DNA of 64,000 bases from Acinetobacter haemolyticus CIP 64.3 = MTCC 9819 (GTDB lineage: Bacteria > Pseudomonadota > Gammaproteobacteria > Pseudomonadales > Moraxellaceae), in NCBI RefSeq assembly GCF_000369065.1, contig NZ_KB849807.1:1-64000 (forward strand), written 5' to 3'. Position 1 is the first letter of the stretch; each line of letters opens with the position of its first letter. The position numbers were made by a program, and so were the translations under genes. The notes under the pieces are model-generated. The model had not been told where the DNA came from. It saw only the letters and a list, made by a program, of their open reading frames with translations, and did no database searches. Below are positions 10,456 through 19,493 of this stretch, piece by piece.

Positions 10456-11286
10456 ATGCGAATCACGAGGAACCTAGGTTCATGTTTCATGGGTTTCTCA
10501 TCATTATTATCAGAAAGGACATTGAACATAAACCAGCAGCCCACAACAGAACTTCGTTCACAGCAATTTTATCGCCAATACAGTGCCAATGCGTTATTGC
10601 CAGAATTGGACTGGAATGCGATTTTTGTACAAAATAAATTAAATGACGCGCATATACGTGCACTTGATACGCTTTATCAAACAGCAATTCCTTTGGCTTT
10701 AAAGGTCTTTGATGAATTGAATTTTGATGTATTTGCACCTGCTGCATATCAGCCTCAGGGACTTGGACTGTTTGAAAAGCTCGCTCAACAGGAAGAATTG
10801 TTTTTAAATACATTAGAAACTGAATCAGCACATCTCGATGAAGAAACACGATATCAAATGTGGAGTATGTTATTACGTGGCGGTGCGGTGCTTGTCTTTA
10901 AAGCATGGCTTGGTCATGTCAAAGTAGGGGCTAACCAACTCGATCGTACTCAATTTGATGAGCTTTCAGATTTATTGTTCATCAAAACACGCCCTGAACA
11001 ATTGGCACAACATTTAAAAATTCGTAGCACAGCTGAATTTGGGCATATTTTCTTGATGTATGAAAATGATGTATTCTTAGATCATTTTAACAGCTTAGAA
11101 ACGGCTGCTTTGTTTGTTGATCTGGGCGTTTATGATGCTGCATTCTTAAGTCTACGTGATGATCGTGTCGCCGAATATCTCAAAGCCAATGGATATGTCA
11201 CTCAAGAACAGATTGATGACCTACAATGTGCTCTCAATCCGTTGTACTGCGATAGCCTAATGCCAAAACAAGATTGCTTGGCTTAA
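10456..11286 (+). CDS. hypothetical protein, 276 residues
   Basis: I do not recognise a family. The protein is soluble and mostly helical, rich in Leu, Ala, Asp and Glu, with no signal peptide or membrane helix after the first residues. The middle holds LRGGAVLVFKAWLGHVKVG (about 136-154), the only strongly hydrophobic part. Cysteines are few and lie at the ends. The start is uncertain: the ATG at 10456 has no ribosome site, and an internal ATG at 10489 (MGFSSLLSE) lies 17 bases after GAGGA, which is too far. A TTG near 10522 is a further option. Codon use matches the neighbours. A strong terminator follows. Confidence 0.7.
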   Translation: MRITRNLGSCFMGFSSLLSERTLNINQQPTTELRSQQFYRQYSANALLPELDWNAIFVQNKLNDAHIRALDTLYQTAIPLALKVFDELNFDVFAPAAYQPQGLGLFEKLAQQEELFLNTLETESAHLDEETRYQMWSMLLRGGAVLVFKAWLGHVKVGANQLDRTQFDELSDLLFIKTRPEQLAQHLKIRSTAEFGHIFLMYENDVFLDHFNSLETAALFVDLGVYDAAFLSLRDDRVAEYLKANGYVTQEQIDDLQCALNPLYCDSLMPKQDCLA

Positions 11287-11293
11287 CCGAACT

Positions 11294-11325
11294 AAAGCCA
11301 CAAGATCGATTGTGGCTTTTATTTT
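11294..11325 (+). terminator. Rho-independent terminator
   Basis: AAAGCCACAA (11294-11303) pairs with TTGTGGCTTT (11310-11319) around a GATCGA loop, followed by TATTTTTAA. It lies 7 bases after the stop codon of the 276-residue gene. Confidence 0.85.
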
Positions 11326-11348
11326 TAATATTAGAGCTAAAGAAGGAT

Positions 11349-11666
11349 CTAATCCAGCAAAGTGATCTCATATTTATCTAATTTTCCATCTGTTGTTTTA
11401 TATAGTTTCAAATAAATTTGTCCAGCCTTATTCCTACCCTCAATTCCTATTCTAAAATCATAAAAACCTGACCTACCCAAACTTTTACCAGCTTTATAAA
11501 CATTATATTTTTTGATAGCCCCATATTCTTTTTGAACAATTGGATCCTGATATACTATTTCATTGATATATTTTTCATTTTCCTTATTATATATTAAATT
11601 AAATGCTAATTTTCCAGCGAAAAACGCAGCTATCAAAAATAAGGGAATAACAATAATTTTTTTCAC
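11349..11666 (-). CDS. small membrane-anchored or exported hypothetical protein
   Basis: A 105-residue protein with an N-terminal hydrophobic segment (IIVIPLFLIAAFFAGKLAF, about 3-22) after two lysines, then a charged domain rich in Lys and Tyr. The segment could be an uncleaved anchor or a signal peptide; no lipobox is visible. The C-terminal half alternates short beta-like stretches such as GQIYLKLYKTTDGKL. I do not recognise the family. The gene is more AT-rich than its neighbours and stands alone between a terminator and the copper receptor gene, which may mean recent acquisition. Confidence 0.6.
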   Translation of the reverse strand: MKKIIVIPLFLIAAFFAGKLAFNLIYNKENEKYINEIVYQDPIVQKEYGAIKKYNVYKAGKSLGRSGFYDFRIGIEGRNKAGQIYLKLYKTTDGKLDKYEITLLD

Positions 11667-11910
11667 AACAAACCAACCTTCATTAAATTTTTAAAAATCA
11701 TATTAATTATTACTGAATAATATGTTCTGCTAAAAACATAGCCTCTAATTTAGTAAACTAAGCAGACCCATCCAACACCTACTTTTAGTAACTGATTACT
11801 CAATTGTTTTAAAGAATTTATTATTTTTCCGCATCTACTACGAACATATAAAAACTATAATTATAAAAGTTAGCAAAGTGATTATAAATAATCACTTTGC
11901 TATTTTACAA

Positions 11911-14007
11911 TTAGAACTTCATGCTCATGCGCATCCAGTAATTTCGACCAATATTATTGAACTGTTCACTTGCGCCATAACCAAACATCGAAGCGCCTGC
12001 TTTATTAAGATGCTCGGTATAAGTTTTATCTAAAAGGTTATCAATACCAACCGAAACATCCATTGCCTTGGTTAATTGATAACTACCGTTCACTGCTAAT
12101 GTATTAAACGCCTTGCTTTCATTCATATCATAACCCACCACATTCCCTTCATTTAGGCTGATACGATTCTGCTTAGCGACCACACGCCACAATAGCCCCA
12201 AGCTATACTTATCCTCGACATAACGAAGATTAATACGTCCTTCTAAAGGTGCAATTTGTGGCAAGGCACGATCATCAGAGGTATTTTTTCCCCAAGCATA
12301 CATGGTGGATACATCCGCTTGGATCTGATCATTAAATTGGTAACCTACACCCGCTTCTGCCCCAGCAATCGTTGCATCCACATTACGCGCCAAAGGCTGT
12401 CTCTTAGCCGGTGTATTATATTCCAACAAAATAAAGTCTTTGATTAAGCCGGCATAAGCAGAAGCCCAAGTATTCCATGCACCATGTTCTGTTTGAAAAC
12501 CAACATCCAGCTGTGCTGTACGTTCATTTTTGAGATTGTTTAAATTATCAAGCATACGATAGGTGGTTTTCCCCATCATATCGGTTGCTCCAATCCCACG
12601 ATTTGTTGAAGTGCTATAGAGCTCCCAGAAATCTGGGCTACGTTCAACATAACCCAAGCCTGCATAGGTTTTTACGCCATGTTCAGGCACAGCTTTTTCG
12701 ATACGAATAAAACCACTTGCCAATGTATCACGGCGATCTTTACCATTTTTCAAGTTATCAATTTTGACTTGATCAATACGTGCACCTGCAACTAGTTTTT
12801 GGTCAGAATCAACATTGTAGGTCCACTCGCTAAACCCACCATAAGACTGGAATTTTAAATCTTCAGCATAAGGTGAATTCATTGACGGCATGGCATACAT
12901 CACCATGTCCCCACCATGTTTATTATGCTGTGTGTCTACGCCTGAAATGACACTAAACTTATCCCAATCAGTTGTTACGGCGAAACGCGTATTTAAGGTC
13001 CGGCGATCAACACGCATCGACATTTTATTGGGTATAGTCATGTCCATACCATGCATTTTCATCGTCGTCATGGGTGGTGTACGCAAGCTAAAATTATCCA
13101 TGATGTGATCGTTATAACTATAATCCACTTGGGCTTCGATCTTTTTAATCACCTCATTTAGATTCTTTTGTTCAGCATGTAAACCAAGGCTTTCTCGTTT
13201 AAATTGCGAACCATCCATACTACGGCCTGCATAGGCTGCTTCGCCATCTCCCTTACCAGCACGCAGTTCCAACCATGAATCCTGTGTCGGTTTCCAACCT
13301 AAGGCGAGATCAGCATTCCAACGCTCCCAATTAGAATGAACGGTTTGATCATCACCATCTTTATAATTGTCGGCTACGGAGCGATTGGCATTCAAACGTG
13401 CATATTTCGTCTCATCCCCAATTGCGGCTTCGACATTGTGATCTAAACGTCCATATGACCCTGTTACCACACTCGCCTGCCCACGATAAGGCTGATCTTT
13501 GCTGAGACTCTCTGGTTGACGCTCAAAAATCACCGTGGCAGCCGAACCTGGTGTTGCATACCGTACCGTTTGTGGTCCTTTAATCACGGTAATTTTGTCA
13601 AAGCTTTCAGGCTGAATATAAGAGGTTGGGGCATCCATACGACTCGGACATGCCCCTAGATTTTCACTACCATCAACAAGCATTTTAATCCGTGAACCAA
13701 ACATTCCACGGAACGTTACATCACCATTGGTTCCCCCATTTTTAATCGCATTAAAACCCATAATGCTTTGTAAATAATCTGCCCCATCTGTTGCTGGCAC
13801 AGGTTGGATGGGCTTCTTCGGATCGGCCTGTACCACCAAACCATTGTTTTGATTGGGTTGTTGTGCGGTGACGACAATCGGTGCAAGTATCACTTGAGCC
13901 GTTTGAGATTGTGGTTGAACTTCAGCATTTGCCCATACCATCGCGGTATTTGAGGCAGCAAGAATCGCAACCGTTAATGGTTGTAATAAAAATTTAGGTT
14001 GAGCCAT
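11911..14007 (-). CDS. oprC: TonB-dependent copper receptor (OprC/NosA-like)
   Basis: A 698-residue outer-membrane beta-barrel receptor. A signal peptide (AILAASNTAMVWANA, about 14-28) precedes a plug domain of about residues 40-165, with DGADYLQSIMGFNAIKNGG and GNGDVTFRGMFGSR-type plug features. The barrel ends in aromatic WMRMSMKF. Copper use is supported by GACPSRMDAPTSYI in the plug, a feature of the OprC subfamily, and by methionine-rich extracellular stretches, MTTMKMHGMDM and MVMYAMPSM (about 300-370). A DUF2946 gene lies directly upstream on the same strand, as is usual for this receptor. The symbol follows the Pseudomonas protein. Confidence 0.85.
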   Translation of the reverse strand: MAQPKFLLQPLTVAILAASNTAMVWANAEVQPQSQTAQVILAPIVVTAQQPNQNNGLVVQADPKKPIQPVPATDGADYLQSIMGFNAIKNGGTNGDVTFRGMFGSRIKMLVDGSENLGACPSRMDAPTSYIQPESFDKITVIKGPQTVRYATPGSAATVIFERQPESLSKDQPYRGQASVVTGSYGRLDHNVEAAIGDETKYARLNANRSVADNYKDGDDQTVHSNWERWNADLALGWKPTQDSWLELRAGKGDGEAAYAGRSMDGSQFKRESLGLHAEQKNLNEVIKKIEAQVDYSYNDHIMDNFSLRTPPMTTMKMHGMDMTIPNKMSMRVDRRTLNTRFAVTTDWDKFSVISGVDTQHNKHGGDMVMYAMPSMNSPYAEDLKFQSYGGFSEWTYNVDSDQKLVAGARIDQVKIDNLKNGKDRRDTLASGFIRIEKAVPEHGVKTYAGLGYVERSPDFWELYSTSTNRGIGATDMMGKTTYRMLDNLNNLKNERTAQLDVGFQTEHGAWNTWASAYAGLIKDFILLEYNTPAKRQPLARNVDATIAGAEAGVGYQFNDQIQADVSTMYAWGKNTSDDRALPQIAPLEGRINLRYVEDKYSLGLLWRVVAKQNRISLNEGNVVGYDMNESKAFNTLAVNGSYQLTKAMDVSVGIDNLLDKTYTEHLNKAGASMFGYGASEQFNNIGRNYWMRMSMKF

Positions 14008-14080
14008 GATTGGTCTCTCTTAAAAACATAAGTAAAACTGGGCTAGAGTTATGCAAACCCTAATAAAATAAAGTTTTAAT

Positions 14081-14524
14081 TTATGCTGAAAGAGGTGGAG
14101 CCCGCCCTTGGGGCAATAAGAACAATCGTTGTAGTGCAAAATAAACATGCTTAAAAGCTTGCTGATATGCAACTAAACGGATTTGAATCCGAACTAAAAC
14201 CTCTTTGACGCCAAGCTCAGGTGGCAAGATCAAGTTGGCATAAACGGTACAATATTGGCATTGATGATTGGGATCGTGGTGATCGTGCTGTGACACCGAT
14301 GCCTGAGTCTGATCAAACTGATGACCAAGATGCGAAGAGTGCTGCGCATGTTGATTATGCGCTGTTATGACTTTCGGTAGTAGCAACGCCTGTGTAATCG
14401 TTTCACAGACCGGTGCAATCTGATATTGCTTCGGCAGTAATGGCTGCAAGAATACCGCAATCTGTAAACAGACCGCGGTAAACGCAAGCAATAACCCACA
14501 ACGAAACAAAGAAAGCATCTTCAA
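14081..14524 (-). CDS. DUF2946-type protein, probable copper-associated
   Basis: A 147-residue protein with an N-terminal hydrophobic segment (about 6-30), then a histidine-rich loop (HNQHAQHSSHLGHQ and HDHHDPNHQ) ending in a CQYC pair near residue 90. His-rich DNA next to a CxxC and a following hydrophobic stretch is typical of DUF2946 proteins, which occur beside copper receptors. It is the first gene of an apparent operon with oprC, 73 bases apart. A role in periplasmic copper binding is inferred from histidines, cysteines and context. The gene starts 14 bases after the def stop codon, so read-through from def is possible. Confidence 0.7.
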   Translation of the reverse strand: MKMLSLFRCGLLLAFTAVCLQIAVFLQPLLPKQYQIAPVCETITQALLLPKVITAHNQHAQHSSHLGHQFDQTQASVSQHDHHDPNHQCQYCTVYANLILPPELGVKEVLVRIQIRLVAYQQAFKHVYFALQRLFLLPQGRAPPLSA

Positions 14525-14538
14525 ATGATTTTTACAGT

Positions 14539-15069
14539 TTAGCGTTTAACTGCAACTTTCTCTTTTTCACGTTGACGAACCACTTTTTCGACCTTTTCAC
14601 GCGCACGTTGGCGTTTTAGTGGTGATAAATAATCAACAAAAAGTTTGCCATTTAAGTGATCCATTTCATGTTGGATACAAACAGCGAGAAGTTCGTCAGC
14701 TTCTAACTCAAATGCTTGACCTTCAAGGTTAATTGCTTCGATTTTTACGCGTGACGGACGCTCAACTTTATCGTATATTTGAGGCACAGAGAGACAGCCT
14801 TCTTCATAAGGCTGCGTTTCTTCAGTCAGCGGAGTGACTTTGGGGTTAATGAACACCATCGGTTGGTTTTTCTCTTCAGAGAGATCCATAACAATAAGCT
14901 GAATATGATGATCAACCTGAGTTGCCGCTAAACCTATACCCGGTGCCTCGTACATGGTTTCAAGCATATCTGCTGCAAGCTGACGAATCTCATCAGTGAC
15001 TTCTTCGACTGGCTTGGCAATGGTACGAAGGCGGGGATCAGGGAAACTTAGAATAGGTAATAAGGCCAT
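14539..15069 (-). CDS. def: peptide deformylase
   Basis: Removes the N-formyl group from nascent proteins in the cytoplasm. The 176 residues carry all three signature motifs: GIGLAATQV (about 45-53), EGCLSVP (about 90-96), and QHEMDHLNG (about 132-140), whose Cys and two His bind the metal and whose Glu is catalytic. Length is normal for the family. It is divergent from the LysM gene at 15195. In many gammaproteobacteria def lies beside fmt, but fmt is absent here; the LysM-dprA-tsaC neighbours across the divergent promoter are the usual partners. Confidence 0.97.
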   Translation of the reverse strand: MALLPILSFPDPRLRTIAKPVEEVTDEIRQLAADMLETMYEAPGIGLAATQVDHHIQLIVMDLSEEKNQPMVFINPKVTPLTEETQPYEEGCLSVPQIYDKVERPSRVKIEAINLEGQAFELEADELLAVCIQHEMDHLNGKLFVDYLSPLKRQRAREKVEKVVRQREKEKVAVKR

Positions 15070-15194
15070 ACTGACATCCTCAACTTATGCCGTTGATCAG
15101 AAAACCGACTGAAGGGAATGCTTGATCAAAAAAAATTGTGTGTAAAGTCGTTATTATAACGCAACTACACACATAATTTTTAGGAATTATGATA

Positions 15195-16346
15195 ATGAAA
15201 AAGGTTTTAAACGGCATACAATCATTTCATGCCTTGGGGTTAAAAAAACAACTGATTGCCGCTGCAATATGTGCAGGACTAGGCATGAGTGTCAATCTTG
15301 CACATGCTGCAAGTCCGAACGTTAGTCCACCCTCAGTAAAAGTGGGTGCACCACACGTTTATGTGGTCAAAAAAGGCGATACGCTTTGGGACATTTCAGG
15401 TAAGTTTTTAAGCAAGCCTTGGCGTTGGCCTGAGATTTGGGCAAGCAATAAGCACGTTAAAAACCCACATTGGATCTATCCAGGCGATCGCTTATTGCTT
15501 TGTAGTTTGAATGGCAAACCATTGGTGGGTAAAGATGAGGGAGATGGCTGTGCGGGTATTATTCGCCGTTATACAGGCAACACCTCAACATTACGCCCAC
15601 AGGTGCGTGTCGAAGCACTCAACAATAGCATTCCAGTTATTCCACTGGCGCACATTCAACAATGGCTCGAGCGTACTTCGGTTCTTCCAGCTGATGCAAT
15701 TGCGCATACACCTTATATCTTGGGTACAGCCGATCAACGTGTACTCGCTGGTAAAGGTCAACGTGTTTATGTCCGTGGTAACGGCATTGAAAATGGTCAA
15801 CGCTATGGCGTATTCCGTGAAGGTGAACCGTACACCATCCTTGATGAACATGGTAAAAAGCACATTCTTGGCGTTGAATTGACCCAAGTTGCTTCAGGTG
15901 TTGCCATTAGCACTGAAAAGGATATTACCACTGTTGAGTTAACCGATAGTTATAACGGTGAAGTTCGTCGTGGTGATCGTGTCATGCCTGAACAAGATGC
16001 CATGTTACCAACATTGTTCTACCCAACCGATGCAAATCAAGTCACTGATGGCGGTAAAATCATTCGTGTCATGGGTTCAATTGGTACAGCCGCTAAAAAT
16101 GGTGTTGTCACCGTCGATCGTGGTACAGCTGATGGAATCGAAATCGGACAAGTATTTAATGCTTATCAAGACGGTGAAACAGTTAAAGATCCGAAAACGA
16201 AAGAAAATGTCAAATTACCAGGACAGTATGTCGGTAGTGTGATGATCTTTAAGAGCTTTGACCGTATCAGCTATGCGTATGTGCTTGAAAGTGAGTTACC
16301 AATAAAAATGGGCTCAAGTATCAAACCACCTCGTTTAGATAACTAA
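15195..16346 (+). CDS. LysM peptidoglycan-binding protein
   Basis: An exported or envelope protein of 383 residues. An N-terminal signal peptide (QLIAAAICAGLGMSVNLAHA) is followed by one LysM domain at about residues 50-102, starting YVVKKGDTLWDISGKFL and ending WIYPGDRLLL. The remaining 270 residues look beta-rich and hold no motif I can name. An ATG at 15189 is in frame, but AGGA at 15182-15185 lies nine bases before the ATG at 15195 and only three before the other, so 15195 is preferred. It is the first gene of the LysM-dprA-tsaC run and probably acts at the cell wall. Confidence 0.9.
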   Translation: MKKVLNGIQSFHALGLKKQLIAAAICAGLGMSVNLAHAASPNVSPPSVKVGAPHVYVVKKGDTLWDISGKFLSKPWRWPEIWASNKHVKNPHWIYPGDRLLLCSLNGKPLVGKDEGDGCAGIIRRYTGNTSTLRPQVRVEALNNSIPVIPLAHIQQWLERTSVLPADAIAHTPYILGTADQRVLAGKGQRVYVRGNGIENGQRYGVFREGEPYTILDEHGKKHILGVELTQVASGVAISTEKDITTVELTDSYNGEVRRGDRVMPEQDAMLPTLFYPTDANQVTDGGKIIRVMGSIGTAAKNGVVTVDRGTADGIEIGQVFNAYQDGETVKDPKTKENVKLPGQYVGSVMIFKSFDRISYAYVLESELPIKMGSSIKPPRLDN

Positions 16347-16357
16347 GTAGATGGCAT

Positions 16358-17488
16358 ATGTTGAACCAATTATTACCTCACCATTACTCTACCGTGCTGG
16401 TGTGGTATTTGGTTCAACATTCACTTTCTAGCTTTCAAAAAATTATCGACTATTTTGGTGATTGCGAACAGGCCACCCAAACTGAGCGTTTTTCTGAGTG
16501 GCAACAACTGGGCTTACATGCCAATCATTTAAAACGTTTAGCTGAATTTCAAACACCTGAAGGGCAACAACAATTTGCTCAGTTAGTAAAATTAATCTGT
16601 CAACATAGTGATTTTATTTTAACACCCCAAGATATTGGCTATCCAACACAACTGCTCCCTTACTCAGACCATCCACCGATACTTTTTGGACAAGGGAATC
16701 CACACGCTTTATTACAACCACAAATCGCGATGGTAGGAAGCCGCAAACCGAGTCCTCATGGGCGCCAAGTCGCTTATGATTTTGCGTATTATTTAAGTGA
16801 AAAAGGTTTTTATATTAGTAGTGGTCTAGCCCATGGTATTGATCATGCTGCACATCAAGGTGGATTGGCTCATCAACGTACCATTGCTGTTGTTGGAACA
16901 GGATTAGACCGTGTCTATCCAGCTCAGCATCTACAACTAGCCCAGCAAATTGCACAGTCGGGTGCTATCATCTCCGAGTTCATTCCCTCCACTATGCCTT
17001 TACAACAACATTTCCCTCGTCGAAATCGTATCGTCAGTGGTTTAAGTCTTGGTGTAGTTGTAGTTGAAGCCGCCATCAAAAGTGGTTCTCTCATTACTGC
17101 CAATCAGGCGGCTACCCAAGGAAAAATGGTGTTTGCGATTCCTGGGCATATCTATAGTGAACATCATCAAGGCTGTCACCAACTCATTCGAGAAGGTGCA
17201 ATCTTAGTCGATCATCCTGAGCAAGTAATCGAGGACTTAGCCTTACCTACTCAATGGCAATCTGAACAACAATCCTCAGAAAAATCCTCAAATGCGGCCC
17301 CTAACCTTCCCTCACACTTGGTTGGTCTATATCAATGTTTAGACTGGGTTGGACAAGACATAGACCAACTCACACAACTACAGCAAAGCAATATTGCTGA
17401 GCTTACTTCACACCTCATGGAACTTGAGCTATTAGGTTTATGTACACAACAAGGCGGACGCTATTTACGTTGTCGCCCAATGCTTTAA
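16358..17488 (+). CDS. dprA: DNA-processing protein DprA
   Basis: Loads RecA on incoming single-stranded DNA during natural transformation. The 376 residues show the Rossmann-type DprA core: MVGSRKPSPHGR near 125-137, GLAHGIDHAAHQGGL near 155-170, PRRNRIVSGLS near 225, and GSLITANQAATQGK near 245. A C-terminal winged-helix-like part follows at about 320-376. The gene starts 11 bases after the LysM stop, which suggests co-transcription. Its presence fits a naturally competent Acinetobacter host. Confidence 0.96.
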   Translation: MLNQLLPHHYSTVLVWYLVQHSLSSFQKIIDYFGDCEQATQTERFSEWQQLGLHANHLKRLAEFQTPEGQQQFAQLVKLICQHSDFILTPQDIGYPTQLLPYSDHPPILFGQGNPHALLQPQIAMVGSRKPSPHGRQVAYDFAYYLSEKGFYISSGLAHGIDHAAHQGGLAHQRTIAVVGTGLDRVYPAQHLQLAQQIAQSGAIISEFIPSTMPLQQHFPRRNRIVSGLSLGVVVVEAAIKSGSLITANQAATQGKMVFAIPGHIYSEHHQGCHQLIREGAILVDHPEQVIEDLALPTQWQSEQQSSEKSSNAAPNLPSHLVGLYQCLDWVGQDIDQLTQLQQSNIAELTSHLMELELLGLCTQQGGRYLRCRPML

Positions 17489-17525
17489 ACTAAGCAATGT
17501 CTCCTCCTTTTTTCGTATACATAAC

Positions 17526-18095
17526 ATGATTACTTCCTCTGTTGCTGATGCAGCTCAACTTTTAAAACAAGGACAAGTACTCGCCTATCCCACTGAAGCC
17601 GTTTGGGGGCTAGGTTGTGATCCATTCAATGAACAGGCTTTTCAAAATGTCCTTGAATGCAAGCATCGTCCAATTGAGAAAGGTGTCATTTTATTAGCAG
17701 GCTGTATCGAGCAAGTAGAGCATTTATTACAAGACCTTGAACCCGCGATTCGGCATCAGGTGATTAATAGTTGGTCAGATCGTGTTGAAACAGAACGCGC
17801 AACGACATGGCTATTACCCGCAGACCAACACATTCCGACATGGATCAAAGGACAGCACCCTTTAGTCGCGGTGCGCGTCACTACACATCCATTATGTGTC
17901 CAACTTTGTCACCATTTTGGTGGATTTGTTGTGTCTACCAGCGCTAATCCTGCCGGGTTAGCACCAGCTCGCAGCTTAGAGGAAGCACATAACTACTTTG
18001 GTCATTCCCTACATTACTTAGCAGGCAATTTAGGCTTGAGTCAAGAACCGAGTCGGATTCTCAATGCGTTAACAGGTGAAGTTGTTCGCGCCTAA
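17526..18095 (+). CDS. tsaC: L-threonylcarbamoyladenylate synthase (Sua5/YciO/YrdC family)
   Basis: Makes threonylcarbamoyl-AMP for the t6A modification at position 37 of ANN-decoding tRNAs. The 189 residues show the YrdC fold markers: LAYPTEAVWGLGCDPFN near 20-36, KHRPIEKGVILLAG near 47-60, and VVSTSANPAG near 138-147. Length matches the short TsaC form without the Sua5 extension. The gene lies 37 bases after dprA, the usual order in gammaproteobacteria. Confidence 0.93.
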   Translation: MITSSVADAAQLLKQGQVLAYPTEAVWGLGCDPFNEQAFQNVLECKHRPIEKGVILLAGCIEQVEHLLQDLEPAIRHQVINSWSDRVETERATTWLLPADQHIPTWIKGQHPLVAVRVTTHPLCVQLCHHFGGFVVSTSANPAGLAPARSLEEAHNYFGHSLHYLAGNLGLSQEPSRILNALTGEVVRA

Positions 18096-18110
18096 AATAG
18101 GCAAAAAAAA

Positions 18111-18136
18111 GCTCAGTTATATAGGGATAACTGAGC
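18111..18136. terminator. hairpin after tsaC
   Basis: GCTCAGTTAT (18111-18120) pairs perfectly with ATAACTGAGC (18127-18136). Eight A bases lie just before the stem, so the U-run follows the hairpin on the minus strand. It could stop leftward transcription as well as protect the tsaC end. Confidence 0.6.
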
Positions 18137-18420
18137 ATAAAAAGGATGTGTATAATCACATCCAGAGGGTTCGAAAATTCGGTCAGCAAATAAAAAATGT
18201 ATCAATTTGCTTCGGTGTTTATTATGGCGGAATCATCTCATTTATACAAATATATTATTCTCCTAACAAAAAATGTGAAAAGCATACCATTTTTGTCACC
18301 TTTGGATTTTCAATAAAATTATATTTTTATTTTTATTGAGCTTTTTTTTGATGATAATTTTAGCTGTTCTTCAAAATATACTTGTAATATCAAATAGAAA
18401 GAATCGTCTTCATACCAAAT

Positions 18421-18461
18421 AAAATGCGCGTTTGTCTATTTTTTATACAAACACGCATTTT
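18421..18461. terminator. terminator of the EamA-family gene
   Basis: AAAATGCGCGTTTGT (18421-18435) pairs with ACAAACACGCATTTT (18447-18461), with one mismatch in 15 pairs. It lies 10 bases past the stop codon of the minus-strand transporter gene, and TTTTATTTGG continues on that strand. Confidence 0.7.
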
Positions 18462-18470
18462 ATTTACATC

Positions 18471-19391
18471 TTAAGTTGTCGATTCTAACGCACGAGATGG
18501 CAGTTTTAGGCTTTTTTTCTGTGCCAGAATAATCCCAACCAAGATCATAAAACCACCAATACTATGATAAATTGTCCAGCTTTCCGCTAACCAAAAACTC
18601 GCGATAATTGCTGTAAACACTGGCATCAGATTCATAAAAATACTGGTTCGATTGGGTCCAATGACCTGAACAGCCAACATCCATAGCAAAGGCGCGATTA
18701 AGGACGGAAAGACGCCTGCATAAATTACACTTGCTGCATTTTCAGCATTGATCCAGTCCAGCCCAAACCAAAGTAAAAATGGCAGGTGGTATACCAATGC
18801 AAATCCGATTTGAACATATAAACTGGTCATGAGCGGCAGCTTTAACTGCCACTTTTTAAGGAATACACCATAAAAAGCATAAAATCCAACTGCAAGTACC
18901 ATCACAGCATCACCCCAATGCCCGCCCTGCATAAATAAGCTGGAAATATGACCTTGCCCCATGACATAAAGCAATCCAGCAAATGACAGTACACTTCCTA
19001 AAATCGCAAATCGATTTGGGCGGTCTTTTAAAATCAGATATGAGATAAAAATGGTAAAGATAGGAACGAAAGCATTGACGATTCCCATATTGGTGGCAGT
19101 GGTGTAATGCGCTGCCGCGTAGGACAAACCTTGATATAGCACCATACCAAAAGCACTTAATACCGCCAATTTTGGAATAAGAGGGCGAATCAAAGCGCGT
19201 TGCTGCCAAATCTTAGGTAACATAAACGGCGTTAATATCAGAAATGCCACCAACCAGCGATAGAAACTGATACTAACTGGTGAAATATAATCAGCAACAT
19301 AGCGGGTTACTGCAATATTCAGCGACCAAATCAAGACTGCAATCAATGGCAATACAAATGCCCATTTCTGATATTTAGATAACTGACCCAT
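18471..19391 (-). CDS. EamA/DMT-family transporter
   Basis: An inner-membrane drug/metabolite exporter of 306 residues with ten hydrophobic helices in two EamA halves. The first half shows LIWSLNIAVTRYVADYISPVSISFYRWLVAFLIL-type features near 20-55, and YTTATNMGIVNAFVPIFTIF near 96-115. The second half has YAGVFPSLIAPLLWMLAVQVIGPNRTSIFMNLMPVFTAI-type features near 225-262. The substrate cannot be read. The next gene upstream, a TetR regulator, runs the same way, 102 bases apart, but appears tied to the MFS gene instead. Confidence 0.88.
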   Translation of the reverse strand: MGQLSKYQKWAFVLPLIAVLIWSLNIAVTRYVADYISPVSISFYRWLVAFLILTPFMLPKIWQQRALIRPLIPKLAVLSAFGMVLYQGLSYAAAHYTTATNMGIVNAFVPIFTIFISYLILKDRPNRFAILGSVLSFAGLLYVMGQGHISSLFMQGGHWGDAVMVLAVGFYAFYGVFLKKWQLKLPLMTSLYVQIGFALVYHLPFLLWFGLDWINAENAASVIYAGVFPSLIAPLLWMLAVQVIGPNRTSIFMNLMPVFTAIIASFWLAESWTIYHSIGGFMILVGIILAQKKSLKLPSRALESTT

Positions 19392-19493
19392 CAGTTTGTC
19401 TCACCTTATTACAACCATGCAAATATTGTGAGAGATGTCCAAAATAATTGAAATATCGTATATCAGACATTTATATCGCGCTTTAGACATCGA

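Larger units (their letters stand above)
18096..18470. other. intergenic region with two hairpins
   Basis: The space between convergent tsaC and the EamA gene holds two strong hairpins, listed separately. An 87-codon frame across it overlaps the tsaC end, crosses both AT-rich DNA and the first hairpin, and has no ribosome site, so I do not call it a gene. Confidence 0.6.

Noticed and set aside
18076..18339. 87-codon plus-strand frame after tsaC
   Set aside because: It overlaps tsaC, has no ribosome site and runs through a terminator hairpin and AT-rich spacer.
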